This document shows positions 46,175 through 54,598 of a stretch of 64,000 nt of DNA, in pieces. The position numbers and the translations under genes were made by a program. The notes under the pieces were generated by a model, which was given only the letters and a program-made list of their open reading frames with translations, was not told the origin of the DNA and made no database searches. Positions within the stretch are counted from its first letter, which is position 1. Every line of letters starts with the position of its first letter. The stretch comes from Oscillatoria sp. CS-180 (lineage in GTDB: Bacteria > Cyanobacteriota > Cyanobacteriia > Phormidesmidales > Phormidesmidaceae): positions 25,871 to 89,870 of the forward strand of contig NZ_JAQMUB010000063.1 of assembly GCF_028330965.1 (NCBI RefSeq), read 5' to 3'.

Positions 46175-46666
46175 ATGACGCTTTCTATTTCCATTGAAAA
46201 TGATATTCGCCCTGAGCTAGGCGATTACAACAGCATAGTCTGCTTCAAGGCTCTTGTTGTTGGAGTCCAAGATGCTCTAGGTGAAAAGGCTGGATTTATT
46301 GCCTTGACCGCTGCAGGACGTCAGCGAGGTAGGCAGCTCGCAGATTCGCTAGGTTTAACGAATTGCCAATATCCCCTCGAAGAAGCTGCTGAACTCATCA
46401 AAAAAGCCCTTGGTGAAAAAGGTACACGTCTTTGCCTTATCGATTCTGTTGAAAAGAGGGGTGAAGTTTTTCGCGTTGCCTGCCGTGAAACCATTTGTTC
46501 TTCTGGAGAAGAACCTGGTTCAGATACTAAACTGTCTTACACCCTGGGAGCCATCCAAGGTGCTTTAGAGGCCATGTTTGGTTTGAGATTGAGAGGAAAA
46601 CAAACGGAGTCTGTCCTCCGAGGAAGTACTCAAGACGTTGTTGAGTTTATAGTTTTAGGCTCCTAA
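46175..46666 (+). CDS. V4R-like small-molecule-binding protein
   Basis: A 163-residue soluble protein whose C-terminal half resembles the V4R (4-vinyl reductase) ligand-binding domain: VFRVACRETICSSGEEPGSDTKLSYTLGAIQGALEAMFGLRLRGKQTESVLRGS...EFIVLG matches the V4R order of a cysteine, an aromatic-Gly helix, an ET/QT segment and a final strand. The metal-binding cysteines of typical V4R are only partly kept. ATG start with AAAAGGAG six bases upstream. A small GTPase of the MglA type is encoded 780 bases downstream, and in cyanobacteria such proteins can occur together, so a joint signalling role is possible but unproven. Confidence 0.6.
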   Translation: MTLSISIENDIRPELGDYNSIVCFKALVVGVQDALGEKAGFIALTAAGRQRGRQLADSLGLTNCQYPLEEAAELIKKALGEKGTRLCLIDSVEKRGEVFRVACRETICSSGEEPGSDTKLSYTLGAIQGALEAMFGLRLRGKQTESVLRGSTQDVVEFIVLGS

Positions 46667-46851
46667 AAATCGGGAAAAGACGTGGCAAATTCAGAGACCT
46701 TTCTGTCCTCAAAAATTCTCAACCTTCTACTGATCTTTCCAGAACTGAAGCAGTAGAAACACGCATTCCCTTTTCTGATTTTGGAAGAGGGAATTAGGGT
46801 ATTCATGCTCAATAGCTTCCACCAAATTAGCGTGTAAACAGATGCTAATTT

Positions 46852-46953
46852 CATATAGCCATCCCAGATGATTTTTGGAAATGAGTAGGCTTTTTGAATA
46901 AGGATTTTTCCAAGGAAAACCCTTATTCAAAATCTAAATAGGATGGCTATATG
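46852..46953. mobile_element. MITE-like element, family F, intact copy
   Basis: A 102-bp element with perfect 13-bp terminal inverted repeats CATATAGCCATCC / GGATGGCTATATG. The interior holds a second long palindrome: TTTTGAATAAGG pairs with CCTTATTCAAAA around TTTTCC AA GGAAAA. It can fold into a near-complete hairpin. It has no ORF. A truncated relative is at 17533-17598. Confidence 0.85.
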
Positions 46954-47448
46954 TGCGAAGCTTCATAGGTCTATGTAGTTTTCTATGTCTACCCATTTGA
47001 TCAGCGTCGATTGAGTTATTACCGGTGCTAGTTTAAGGACAAGAAGACATAGAAGCTATAAGCCATTCTTCAGCACCCCATCGAACATCAGGCTCTTTGT
47101 GTTGCCTTTACTGAAGCGGTACATAGTCTGCACGCACGGTTCAAGCTCCGATCGCTACCCCTCGGGTTCCTCGCCTCCATCCCGAACATCTAAGCCTCAG
47201 CCATAGCTCAAGGAGACGCCTGACGGCTTTCCAGAGGCACGCAGAAGACTGATTCGATCGCCTGCCTAAGATAAGGGTTCAACCGTCTTAATCGCCTTAG
47301 CTGTTTGGGCTACAGTTCTTAACCTGCGGAAATGACTCGTGCTGACCGTAAAGCAATGCTCAGCTCTCATCTACGTGTAACTGTTATGACCGTTTGTGTT
47401 TCCCATGGTGTTTTTCTTTCATCAATTATTTCTCGGTAGGTGACTGTA
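46954..47448. other. Spacer before MglA-like GTPase
   Basis: About 490 bases with no gene or repeat I can support. I checked for tRNA-like arms around GGTTCAAGCTC (47131) and found no cloverleaf. The GTPase promoter should be in the AT-richer last 100 bases. Confidence 0.4.
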
Positions 47449-48036
47449 ATGGAAGTAATGCGTTTGATTATTGCTGGCGCAGAAGGATCAGGGAAGTCAG
47501 CATTTATCCGCACTATCAGTGAGATCGAAGTGATTGGCAAGAATCATGCAGCCCAAGGCCCAACAGCGCACAGTCGCGGTAACGCCTCTACCAGTATGGA
47601 TTTTGGACGATTGCAGTTCGGTCACAACATGGTGCTGCATATGTATGGAACGCCAGGAGAGTCTCGCTTCGACTTCATGAGAGACATGTTGATCCGCAAA
47701 GCTCACGCCTGTGTTTTGCTCGTCCCATCCCATCGTCCTGCTGAGTTTCGCCGATCGCGCCTCATCCTCAACTACATGCAGCAGCGCAGTGAAGTTCCCA
47801 TCATCATCGGGCTGACTCACCAAGACAGCGAAGATGCGTGGAATGCAAAAAACATCGCGATCGCCCTGGGATCCTTTAGGTCTCAACCCCTGCCAACGAT
47901 GATCATCGTCAACGCTAATGAACGGCAGTCCGTAGCGAAAGCGTTGATCATGCTAATCAGCCGCTTCTCCCAACAGCGAAATCCAGCTTCGCGCCTGCGG
48001 CAAAACTATCGACCCATGACATCCAGAATGCGGTAG
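47449..48036 (+). CDS. Small GTPase of the MglA/CvnD type
   Basis: A 195-residue Ras-like GTPase. The P-loop is GAEGSGKSAF (about 9-18), the switch/DxxG region reads VLHMYGTPGESRFDFMRDML (G3 modified to YGTPG, as in bacterial MglA-like and conservon GTPases), and the strand IIIGLTHQD carries the TxxD guanine motif. Such proteins usually work with Roadblock/LC7 regulators, which are not present here. The cellular role is unknown; polarity or gliding signalling is the family precedent. ATG 47449 follows TAGGTG; a GTG at 47440 is inside that site. It is the last gene before the CRISPR array. Confidence 0.82.
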   Translation: MEVMRLIIAGAEGSGKSAFIRTISEIEVIGKNHAAQGPTAHSRGNASTSMDFGRLQFGHNMVLHMYGTPGESRFDFMRDMLIRKAHACVLLVPSHRPAEFRRSRLILNYMQQRSEVPIIIGLTHQDSEDAWNAKNIAIALGSFRSQPLPTMIIVNANERQSVAKALIMLISRFSQQRNPASRLRQNYRPMTSRMR

Positions 48037-48205
48037 CAGCGTCTCTATCACCAACACACCGAGAGATTTGAGTTGATACATTTCCGTTTTTAGAGAAAGC
48101 GGCGATCGCTGTGGTGTTTCAATCCATGTGAAGGGATAGGGACAGGACTGTCTCTGTTGCTTTTAATCTATGAGTTCGTTATTCGCTATTTGTTGTTCGT
48201 TATTC

Positions 48206-48919
48206 GTTTCCGTCCCCTTGCGGGGAAATGAGGGTTGGAACGATTATCGGGGAATTTTTATTGCAGATTCTAATTGTCACTTGTTTCCGTCCCCTTGCGG
48301 GGAAATGAGGGTTGGAACAATTCTAAAGTAGTATCCAGAAATGGTTTTTTAGTTAAGTTTCCGTCCCCTTGCGGGGAAATGAGGGTTGGAACATGAAAGA
48401 TACACTCGACTAAAGAATTCCAACGACTTCGGTTTCCGTCCCCTTGCGGGGAAATGAGGGTTGGAACCAAACGCCAGGCGTGGCCTACCGCGTCACTTAT
48501 AGTCAAGACAGTTTCCGTCCCCTTGCGGGGAAATGAGGGTTGGAACTCCTATAATGCGCTTCTTCAACGGTTTCTTATCATGTTTCCGTCCCCTTGCGGG
48601 GAAATGAGGGTTGGAACTTCGAATCAGATGCCGGGACTGAGGAATCTCTTTCTTAGTTTCCGTCCCCTTGCGGGGAAATGAGGGTTGGAACACAGTACGT
48701 TTACTGTTCCAACGTCCTCAACGCCCCTCAAATAGTTTCCGTCCCCTTGCGGGGAAATGAGGGTTGGAACCTTTTATTGGAAGTGATTTAGAACAAGCGA
48801 TTTCAGCTTGTTTCCGTCCCCTTGCGGGGAAATGAGGGTTGGAACCAGAGGGGTTTCTTACTGCATGGAGCAAATGCAGATTTGTTTCCGTCCCCTTGCG
48901 GGGAAATGAGGGTTGGAAC
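48206..48919 (-). CRISPR. CRISPR array, 10 repeats and 9 spacers
   Basis: Ten identical 36-base repeats start at 48206, 48283, 48357, 48432, 48511, 48582, 48656, 48735, 48810 and 48884. Nine spacers have lengths 41, 38, 39, 43, 35, 38, 43, 39 and 38. On the plus strand the repeat starts GTTTCCGTCCCCTTGCGGGG and ends GGGTTGGAAC. Read on the minus strand it ends in a CCCC/GGGG hairpin followed by ACGGAAAC, the same layout as cyanobacterial Type III/I-D repeats whose crRNA 5' handle is ACTGAAAC-like. I therefore predict minus-strand transcription with the leader at the high-coordinate end. Perfect repeats suggest the array is in use or recent. No cas gene lies in the window. Confidence 0.97.
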
Positions 48920-49230
48920 GGCGCCCTCTGAAATCCTTGCCCTGAGAGGCTTGTGGAGCGGTTTTTCAAGGGGGACGAGTGAGGTGCAAAATTATTGAGA
49001 ATGACTTTCACTAAGAGGCCCTCCTGTTAGCTCCAAAGCCTTTCGTGACAAGCGATTCAAGCATGTCAACGAAGTTATGGGGTTTTCAAGGATCGGGGGA
49101 GATCCATGCAGGTGCATGTTTCTTGATCTAAGCGTAGCCGCTGACTCAAAATTTTCAAGGGCAGCCGCATCATTTCTCAATATTCTGCTGCTGACTTTAA
49201 TTAAGGACGATCGCCGTTAAAGCCAGCAGA
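48920..49230 (-). promoter_or_regulatory. Predicted CRISPR leader region
   Basis: The 311-base gap between the array and the cimA stop has no gene. If the array is transcribed on the minus strand, the leader and promoter lie here. The sequence is only mildly AT-rich (AAAATTATTGAGAATGACTTTC near 48990), so the opposite end (48040-48205), with AT-rich TTCGTTATTC direct repeats, is the alternative leader. Confidence 0.4.
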
Positions 49231-50907
49231 TCAATCGGTGGTGAGACTTGAGGGTGAAATGGTGGCCGGGTTGAGAGAGTCGCTCTGGAGCAGCAAGCCA
49301 TACTCCAGTCCCTCAACAACCGCTTGATACGAGGCTTCGATGATATTGCCAGAGACGCCGACAGTGGTCCAGCGCCGTTGGCCATTGCTAGATTCGATTA
49401 GAACCCGGGTTTTGGCGTCTGTGCCTGCGCGACCGTCCAGAATGCGAACCTTGTAATCACTGAGCTGAAAATCAGCGATCGCCGGATAAAAGTTCATTAG
49501 CGCTTTTCTCAGTGCCTTGTCCAGGGCTGAGACCGGACCATTGCCCTGCGCCGCTTCTAGAATTTCCTGCTCATCCACCATGAGCTTGACCGTGGCGAGC
49601 GATCGCGTCCGCCAGTCATCCTCAGCAGGCAGGTTGTCGCAGTGCACTTGAAAGCCTCGCAGCTCAAAGAAGCTAGGTCGCTGACCCAAAACGTCTCGCA
49701 TGAGTAGCTCGAAGCTAGCCTCAGCCGCTTCAAACTGATAGCCCTCGCGTTCCAAATCCTTCAAACGATTGAGCAACTGTCGTGAGGCGGAGTCCTGTTT
49801 ATTTAACTTAATGCCAAAGCTGCGGGCCTTCGCCAGGATGTTGCTCAGTCCCGACTGATCCGACACCACAATGCGACGGTGATTGCCGATCGCATCCGGC
49901 TGCATGTGCTCATAAGTTCTGGGATTCTTTTCCACCGCGCTGACGTGGATGCCGCCCTTGTGGGCGAATGCCGACAGTCCTACAAACGGTGCGTGGTCAT
50001 CGGGGGCTAAGTTGGCTATTTCGCTGACAAAACGACTGGTATCGGTCAGGTTTTTGAGCTGCTCGGGTGCGAGACAAGGCTTATTCAGCTTGAGCTGAAG
50101 ATTGGGGATCACCGAGCACAAGTTAGCGTTACCACAGCGTTCGCCATAGCCGTTGATGGTTCCCTGCACCATCTCAGCACCGTCCATAACGGCAGCGATC
50201 GCATTAGCGACAGCCATCTCAGCGTCATTGTGGGTGTGAATGCCCAATCGGGGCAGCGTCTCTACATAGCCTTTAGCCTGCTCATCCAGCCAGGTCTGCA
50301 CTTCACGAACAATCTGTCCAACTTCGTGAGGCAGGGTGCCACCATTGGTGTCACACAGGACCAGCCACTCAGCCCCAGCATTCAACGCACTAGCTAGGGT
50401 TTGCAAAGCGTAGTCAGGATTCGCCTTGTAGCCATCAAACCAGTGCTCGGCATCATAGATAATTCGTTGTCCCTGCGATCGCAAAAACACGATGGTGTCA
50501 GCAATCATCGCTAAGTTTTCAGCCAGCGTAGTCTGCAATCCCTCGACCACGTGCAGATCCCACGACTTCCCAAAGAGTGTCACCCAGCGCGTCCCTGCCG
50601 CTAGGATGGCTTGCAGCATGGAATCCGCTTCCACCGGCTTGCCCGGACGTCGGGTAGAACAAAAAGCCACGATCTCGGCCTGTTGCAGCGGTTCTTCTTT
50701 CAGCTGCCAGAAAAACTGCACATCCTTGGGATTGGCTCCTGGCCACCCCCCTTCAATAAACGGAACGCCCAGTTCATCTAGCTTATGGGCAATTCGCAGC
50801 TTGTCCTCAATGGACAGCGAGAGACCTTCCCGCTGAGCGCCATCGCGCAGCGTAGTATCGTAAATCCAAACGGCAGGCGTTGCAGTCAGTTCAGTGGAGG
50901 AGAGCAT
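49231..50907 (-). CDS. cimA: (R)-citramalate synthase
   Basis: Condenses acetyl-CoA and pyruvate to (R)-citramalate, the first step of the threonine-independent isoleucine route. The alpha-isopropylmalate/homocitrate synthase family signatures are DTTLRDGAQREG (17-28), the HTHND metal site (GIHTHNDAEMAVAN), NGYGERCGNANL and AHKGGIHVSA. The C-terminal LeuA-dimer regulatory domain (about 415-545) ends at SLTTD. At 558 residues it is the long cyanobacterial/Geobacter CimA type rather than LeuA. Start ATG. It stands alone, converging with nothing; the CRISPR array follows 311 bases beyond its stop. Confidence 0.93.
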   Translation of the reverse strand: MLSSTELTATPAVWIYDTTLRDGAQREGLSLSIEDKLRIAHKLDELGVPFIEGGWPGANPKDVQFFWQLKEEPLQQAEIVAFCSTRRPGKPVEADSMLQAILAAGTRWVTLFGKSWDLHVVEGLQTTLAENLAMIADTIVFLRSQGQRIIYDAEHWFDGYKANPDYALQTLASALNAGAEWLVLCDTNGGTLPHEVGQIVREVQTWLDEQAKGYVETLPRLGIHTHNDAEMAVANAIAAVMDGAEMVQGTINGYGERCGNANLCSVIPNLQLKLNKPCLAPEQLKNLTDTSRFVSEIANLAPDDHAPFVGLSAFAHKGGIHVSAVEKNPRTYEHMQPDAIGNHRRIVVSDQSGLSNILAKARSFGIKLNKQDSASRQLLNRLKDLEREGYQFEAAEASFELLMRDVLGQRPSFFELRGFQVHCDNLPAEDDWRTRSLATVKLMVDEQEILEAAQGNGPVSALDKALRKALMNFYPAIADFQLSDYKVRILDGRAGTDAKTRVLIESSNGQRRWTTVGVSGNIIEASYQAVVEGLEYGLLLQSDSLNPATISPSSLTTD

Positions 50908-51248
50908 AGGCGATCGCGATCAAGAGTTCAGCATTCTAACGAGACGGTCTCCATGGCCAAGTTGATGTTCCTTTATCGTTTGCAACTGGTGCCAAAGGGT
51001 GATCTGTTCAAGCTAAGACGCTACCAACCCAGCAGATCCCCAATGACCCCTTTACTAAAAAGGCTGGCGACAGCCAAGGAGATTATTCAACCGATGAAGT
51101 CTCATCAAGGGCATAAGCCCTACTTCTAGAGGGCCAATGTAAAAGAACAAGATTCTGTAGCGGAGACCAACAAACCCCCCGATCTTATTCTCTAAGAAAG
51201 GGACTGGTTCAATATGCTTCATCTTTTGGTAAATATAGCTTTAGCCGT
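50908..51248. other. Spacer upstream of cimA
   Basis: About 340 bases. The cimA promoter (minus strand) should lie in the first 100-150 bases. A plus-strand frame running from inside cimA to 51129 has no ribosome binding site and is not supported as a gene. Confidence 0.4.
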
Positions 51249-51368
51249 CTAGTACCGCTACGCGGAATTCAAAATACCTTCCGGGAAGGGCAAAGCCCTA
51301 CAAAACTAAGGCCAATAAGCTTTCTCAGTGTTTTGCATGGTGAGCCTATGTCTGCCGCAGTACACTAG
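51249..51368 (+). repeat. Dispersed repeat family D, copy 2
   Basis: A 120-bp element, CTAGTACCGCTACGCGGAAT at the left and TGCCGCAGTACACTAG at the right, with roughly inverted ends. It is longer than copy 1 by a palindromic insert (CTTCCGGGAAGG, then GGGCAAAGCCC). It lies upstream of the ATL gene, followed by a weak family C match (51435-51452). Confidence 0.75.
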
Positions 51369-51470
51369 TCTGGCACACCTAGCAGCGTCGGGTGCTGAGT
51401 GGATAGCCCACTAGCTCACCGTCTTGTCCTAACAGAACTAGCGACGGCTATAAGATTTTCTGGAGGTTCA

Positions 51471-51824
51471 TTGGCAAACACTTACGACCTAATCTATGCC
51501 GTCGTTAAGCAGATCCCCTATGGCAAAGTCGCCACCTATGGGCAAATTGCTGAACTGGCGGGTTTGATAGGCAAACCAAGAGTGGTTGGATATGCGCTCT
51601 ATCGGGTCACTGATGCTGAGAAAATTCCCTGGCATCGCGTCATCAACGCCGAAGGGGAAGTCTCTCAGTCGCCCCATCGCAACGGCACCGACTATTTGCA
51701 GCAAAGCCTGCTGGAAGACGAAGGAATTGAGTTCAACACCGCTGGCAAAATTGACCTAGCCCAGTACCGGTGGGTAGCCGATTCAGAGCTGCTGGAAGCG
51801 GCGATCGCCCGGATTCAATCGTAG
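51471..51824 (+). CDS. Alkyltransferase-like (ATL) DNA-damage protein
   Basis: MGMT/Ogt-like DNA-binding domain of 117 residues in which the catalytic PCHR is replaced by PWHR (W54 in KIPWHRVINAEG). Helix-turn-helix PYGKVATYGQIAELAG and the arginine-finger segment GKPRVVGYAL are kept. ATL proteins bind O6-alkylguanine without dealkylating it and hand the lesion to nucleotide excision repair (family knowledge). The TTG at 51471, preceded by GGAGG at four bases, is preferred; the frame upstream (to 51399) runs through dispersed-repeat sequence and is unlikely to be translated. Single gene. Confidence 0.88.
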   Translation: MANTYDLIYAVVKQIPYGKVATYGQIAELAGLIGKPRVVGYALYRVTDAEKIPWHRVINAEGEVSQSPHRNGTDYLQQSLLEDEGIEFNTAGKIDLAQYRWVADSELLEAAIARIQS

Positions 51825-51838
51825 AATTCGGCAACTTA

Positions 51839-51921
51839 CAGCCCTGGGCAGCTTGGTCAAGACCATCTCAGCGTCTTGAGGGAACTGGGGTGTACTTGAT
51901 GTAAGTGCATGCCGCTATAGC
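51839..51921 (-). repeat. Dispersed repeat family B, copy 4 (inverted)
   Basis: About 83 bp. On the minus strand it runs from GCTATAGCGGCATGCACTTA to AGCTGCCCAGGGCTGT and matches the copies at 15419, 24630 and 44296. It starts about 15 bases after the ATL stop. Confidence 0.78.
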
Positions 51922-52024
51922 TTTACCCCTGTTGCTTCAGTACAGTCCAGAAGACACAGGGCATTGAGTGGACGGGTTTCACTGGCACACGGCTATATCG
52001 CTTTAGCCAACTGGCTAGACAAAA

Positions 52025-52053
52025 CAGGGGAAAGCCGATCGAGCTTTCCCCTG
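52025..52053 (-). terminator. Rho-independent terminator
   Basis: A perfect 11-bp stem, CAGGGGAAAGC / GCTTTCCCCTG, closes a 7-base loop CGATCGA, followed on the minus strand by TTTTGTC. It lies 86 bases beyond the stop of the 52139-52438 gene. Confidence 0.75.
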
Positions 52054-52138
52054 AGTTCTGTGATTGGTGACGATATTGGACTGTAGGCTTTGCTGAAGTC
52101 TCTGACATCACCACGATCAAACACTTCAGCAAGATTCG

Positions 52139-52438
52139 TTACCGGTAGTAGCGTGACTCCAACCAGATCCGCACTGACTCTTCATGGTCAAAGCGGAGCG
52201 TTCGCTTCGAAGCCGGATCAAACACTTTCCAGCTGTCTGCGTTTCTTCCAACTTCGTGAGAAACCCGTGGTTCCGATCCAGCTGTTAGCCAATGGACTAA
52301 TCCTCGACCCATACGACTCAGGAACTTACCCAAGTGGACAGGATGATAAACCGTCGTGTAATCGGATTGGGCAATCAGTGCTTCTAAACGATTGCGATTG
52401 TGCTCTAGTGCGGTTGAACGTTGTGTGTAGCTGTTCAT
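52139..52438 (-). CDS. Hypothetical protein, 99 residues
   Basis: Not recognised as a named family, but it looks like a conserved cyanobacterial small protein: N-terminal helix (QRSTALEHNRNRLEALIAQ), then HPVHLGKFLSRMGRGLVHWLTAGSEPRVSH and a C-terminal DPASKRTLRFDHEESVRIWLESRYYR. Basic, soluble, no membrane span. ATG 52438 was chosen for the purine-rich GGGGGG just upstream; the frame extends to 52504 without support. It is divergent from the LysR-type gene, which suggests it could be that regulator's target. Ends at the terminator at 52025-52053. Confidence 0.65.
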   Translation of the reverse strand: MNSYTQRSTALEHNRNRLEALIAQSDYTTVYHPVHLGKFLSRMGRGLVHWLTAGSEPRVSHEVGRNADSWKVFDPASKRTLRFDHEESVRIWLESRYYR

Positions 52439-52627
52439 AACCCCCCCTGTTGATTCAATTACTGTGGCGAGAGGTGCACGTGACTCATTCACCTTTGCAC
52501 CCAATCTAACGATGAAATTTCAAAAGACCCACGCATGGCATGAATATCATCTATGCAAGAAATCGATATATGTTCCATTGATGAATGCGATAGCCTATTG
52601 GCTACAAGCCTTCCCCTTGTGAACACC

Positions 52628-53533
52628 ATGAATATATGGAAACTCAAGCTATCTCAGCTGAGAGCCTTATTAGCCGTTGCTAAATATGGCAACTTCAGCG
52701 AAGCGGCTCTGCAGCTAGACGTGACGCAATCCACTATTAGTCACGCGATCGCAACGCTAGAAGATGAACTTGGGGTGGTGCTATTTCTTCGAGGGCGTCA
52801 TGGTGCCCAGCTAACTCCTGTAGGAGAGCGGATTCTCAACCATGCTCAGCAAATTAAAGGGCTGCTTGAGAGCATGATGCTGGCAGCGGATGACGAACGA
52901 GGTCTGAAAGGTGGAACCGTTAGGATTGCCACCTTCCGAAGTATTGCAACCCACGTGCTGCCCGAAGCGATCGCGCGACTGCACCAGCTCTATCCAACCA
53001 TCCAAATTTCACTCATCGAGCTAGACGAACTTTATCAGCTGAGACAGGCTCTCAATCAAGGTCAGGTTGATATTTGCGTTGCAGAAATGCTGAACGGCGA
53101 TGAGTTTGAAGCGATTCACATTTTGGATGACGACTACATTGCATTACTCCCGCCTCAGTATGGGCTTCGGGATGCCCAGCTGACAAAAGAAGACCTCTAT
53201 AAATACCCGCTGATTACGTCGAGCCATGATAGCTGCTCAGGCCGAATGCGCGATTGCCTGAAGGAGTTGGACAAGCCCCTAGAGGTGACTTACCGGATTC
53301 GGCACGACTCTTCTATGGCCAGTATGGTGCAGCAGGGACTGGGGATTGCCTTAATGACCGAACTGTCTGCCAAACCCGTACCAGAGGGTGTTCGAGTCTG
53401 CCGCCTACCCTTTCCCGCCTCTCGTCCCATCGGTGCAACGCTGCTCAAAGACGCGCTGCACAGTCCAGCCATCTACGCCTTTTTGGATGCCCTGCGAGAA
53501 ATGGGAGAATTCTCAGCAGCTCAGGCCATTTGA
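52628..53533 (+). CDS. LysR-family transcriptional regulator
   Basis: A 301-residue LysR-type regulator. The N-terminal winged helix-turn-helix is KLSQLRALLAVAKYGNFSEAALQLDVTQSTISHAIATLEDELGVVLF (about 6-52), followed by the linker helix and a periplasmic-binding-protein-like effector domain (about 90-295; VRIATFRSIATHVLPEAIARL, then GQVDICVAEM). The effector is unknown. ATG 52628 was preferred because the LysR fold begins there; an in-frame ATG at 52553 would add 25 unlikely residues. Divergent transcription with the 99-residue gene is the usual arrangement for a LysR target. Confidence 0.9.
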   Translation: MNIWKLKLSQLRALLAVAKYGNFSEAALQLDVTQSTISHAIATLEDELGVVLFLRGRHGAQLTPVGERILNHAQQIKGLLESMMLAADDERGLKGGTVRIATFRSIATHVLPEAIARLHQLYPTIQISLIELDELYQLRQALNQGQVDICVAEMLNGDEFEAIHILDDDYIALLPPQYGLRDAQLTKEDLYKYPLITSSHDSCSGRMRDCLKELDKPLEVTYRIRHDSSMASMVQQGLGIALMTELSAKPVPEGVRVCRLPFPASRPIGATLLKDALHSPAIYAFLDALREMGEFSAAQAI

Positions 53534-53593
53534 TTTGGGATTATGGACTCGGAATTAGAGAATATAGAGACTACGGTCTGATTAGTGGTTTTC

Positions 53594-54598
53594 ATGCGCA
53601 CGCTTTATTTTCTACTGCCGGGGACGAGCAGCCAATTTACCTGTGGTGGTCTCTTTGCCGAGTTGAAGACACTAGCGCTGGCCCAGCAAATCTGTGAGGC
53701 AGCCGTCGTCACCTATCAGCAGCGTGAAGCAAATACACTTTTTCTTGATGATCTATTGCAGACTGAAGCCGCGCAGCAGGGTATTTTTGTCGTGAGCTGG
53801 GGATTTCACGTTCCTAAGCTGGTGAAACGCCTGCGACAACAGGCCGTGGTCTATCACGCCCATAGTGCTGGATACGGGTTTCGTTTGCCTAGCAGCGTCC
53901 CTATCTTGGCCGTCAGTCGCAACACGATGGGCTATTGGGGACAGTGGTGTCCCAGTGCGCCGATTTTCCTTGTGCCCAATCAGATTTCTCCTGAGTTTAG
54001 CGATCGCGGTCTTCCCAGAGATATCGATGTGTTGGTGCAAGTCCGCAAGTCTTCTCAGTACCTCTTAACGCAGCTCGTCCCCGCACTACAGCAGCACTGC
54101 AACGTGGTGCTCATTGACCGCTTTGTAGACGATTTGGCGGGACTGTTTAATCGCAGCAAAGTTTACCTCTACGACACAGCAGAATATTGGGCGCAATACA
54201 GCGTCACTGAAGGCTTTGGTCTGCCGCCTATGGAAGCCATGGCCTGTGGCTGCCAGGTTTTTTCCAGCGTTAACGGTGCGCTTGCCGACTATCTTGATCC
54301 GGGTTTCAACTGTCAGGCGATCGGCGTATATTCAACCGCCTACGACACACAGCGAATTTTGGCAGCACTGCAAACTCAAACACCGCCATCATTATCTTCT
54401 GATTTCTTGGAACCGTATCAAGAAGTCAAAATTGTTCCAAGGCTGCGACATATTCTGACCGAAATCAACGCCTTTTTTGACCATACAGAACAGTACAAAT
54501 CCGATATTCTGCCACTTTCATCAAAGCGAATCAATCAGTTGCGACTGCAAAAGCTGTGGAAAAAAGTAATGACGAAAATGAGTCGCGATCGCTCATAG
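53594..54598 (+). CDS. Glycosyltransferase, GT4-like
   Basis: A 334-residue GT-B glycosyltransferase. The C-terminal nucleotide-sugar binding motif is EGFGLPPMEAMACGCQVFSS (about 207-226), with the E-X7-E pattern of GT4. The N-terminal half has a Rossmann-like start (MRTLYFLLPGTSSQFTCGGLFAEL) and VVYHAHSAGYGF. Acceptor and sugar are unknown; surface polysaccharide synthesis is likely. No membrane span. ATG 53594 is preferred to GTG 53585. It follows the LysR gene by 60 bases on the same strand and may be co-transcribed, but no other sugar genes are near. Confidence 0.85.
   Translation: MRTLYFLLPGTSSQFTCGGLFAELKTLALAQQICEAAVVTYQQREANTLFLDDLLQTEAAQQGIFVVSWGFHVPKLVKRLRQQAVVYHAHSAGYGFRLPSSVPILAVSRNTMGYWGQWCPSAPIFLVPNQISPEFSDRGLPRDIDVLVQVRKSSQYLLTQLVPALQQHCNVVLIDRFVDDLAGLFNRSKVYLYDTAEYWAQYSVTEGFGLPPMEAMACGCQVFSSVNGALADYLDPGFNCQAIGVYSTAYDTQRILAALQTQTPPSLSSDFLEPYQEVKIVPRLRHILTEINAFFDHTEQYKSDILPLSSKRINQLRLQKLWKKVMTKMSRDRS

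Noticed and set aside
45912..46175. Minus-strand frame of 87 codons upstream of the V4R-like gene
   Set aside because: AT-rich sequence, no ribosome binding site, and it covers the next gene's promoter.
47100..47200. Possible tRNA around GGTTCAAGCTC
   Set aside because: No acceptor stem, D-arm or anticodon arm could be built around the T-loop-like sequence.
48985..49010. Fur-box-like ATTGAGAATGACTTTC in the presumed CRISPR leader
   Set aside because: Too few matches to the 7-1-7 Fur consensus, and not near the start of an iron-related gene.
48270..49011. Frames of 62-97 codons inside and beside the CRISPR array (both strands)
   Set aside because: They translate the repeats (for example FQPSFPRKGTET repeatedly) and are artefacts of the array.
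50785..51129. Plus-strand frame of 114 codons crossing the cimA start
   Set aside because: Antisense to the start of cimA; no start signal.
52090..52440. Plus-strand frame of 116 codons opposite the 99-residue gene
   Set aside because: The minus-strand gene has the better start, composition and a terminator.
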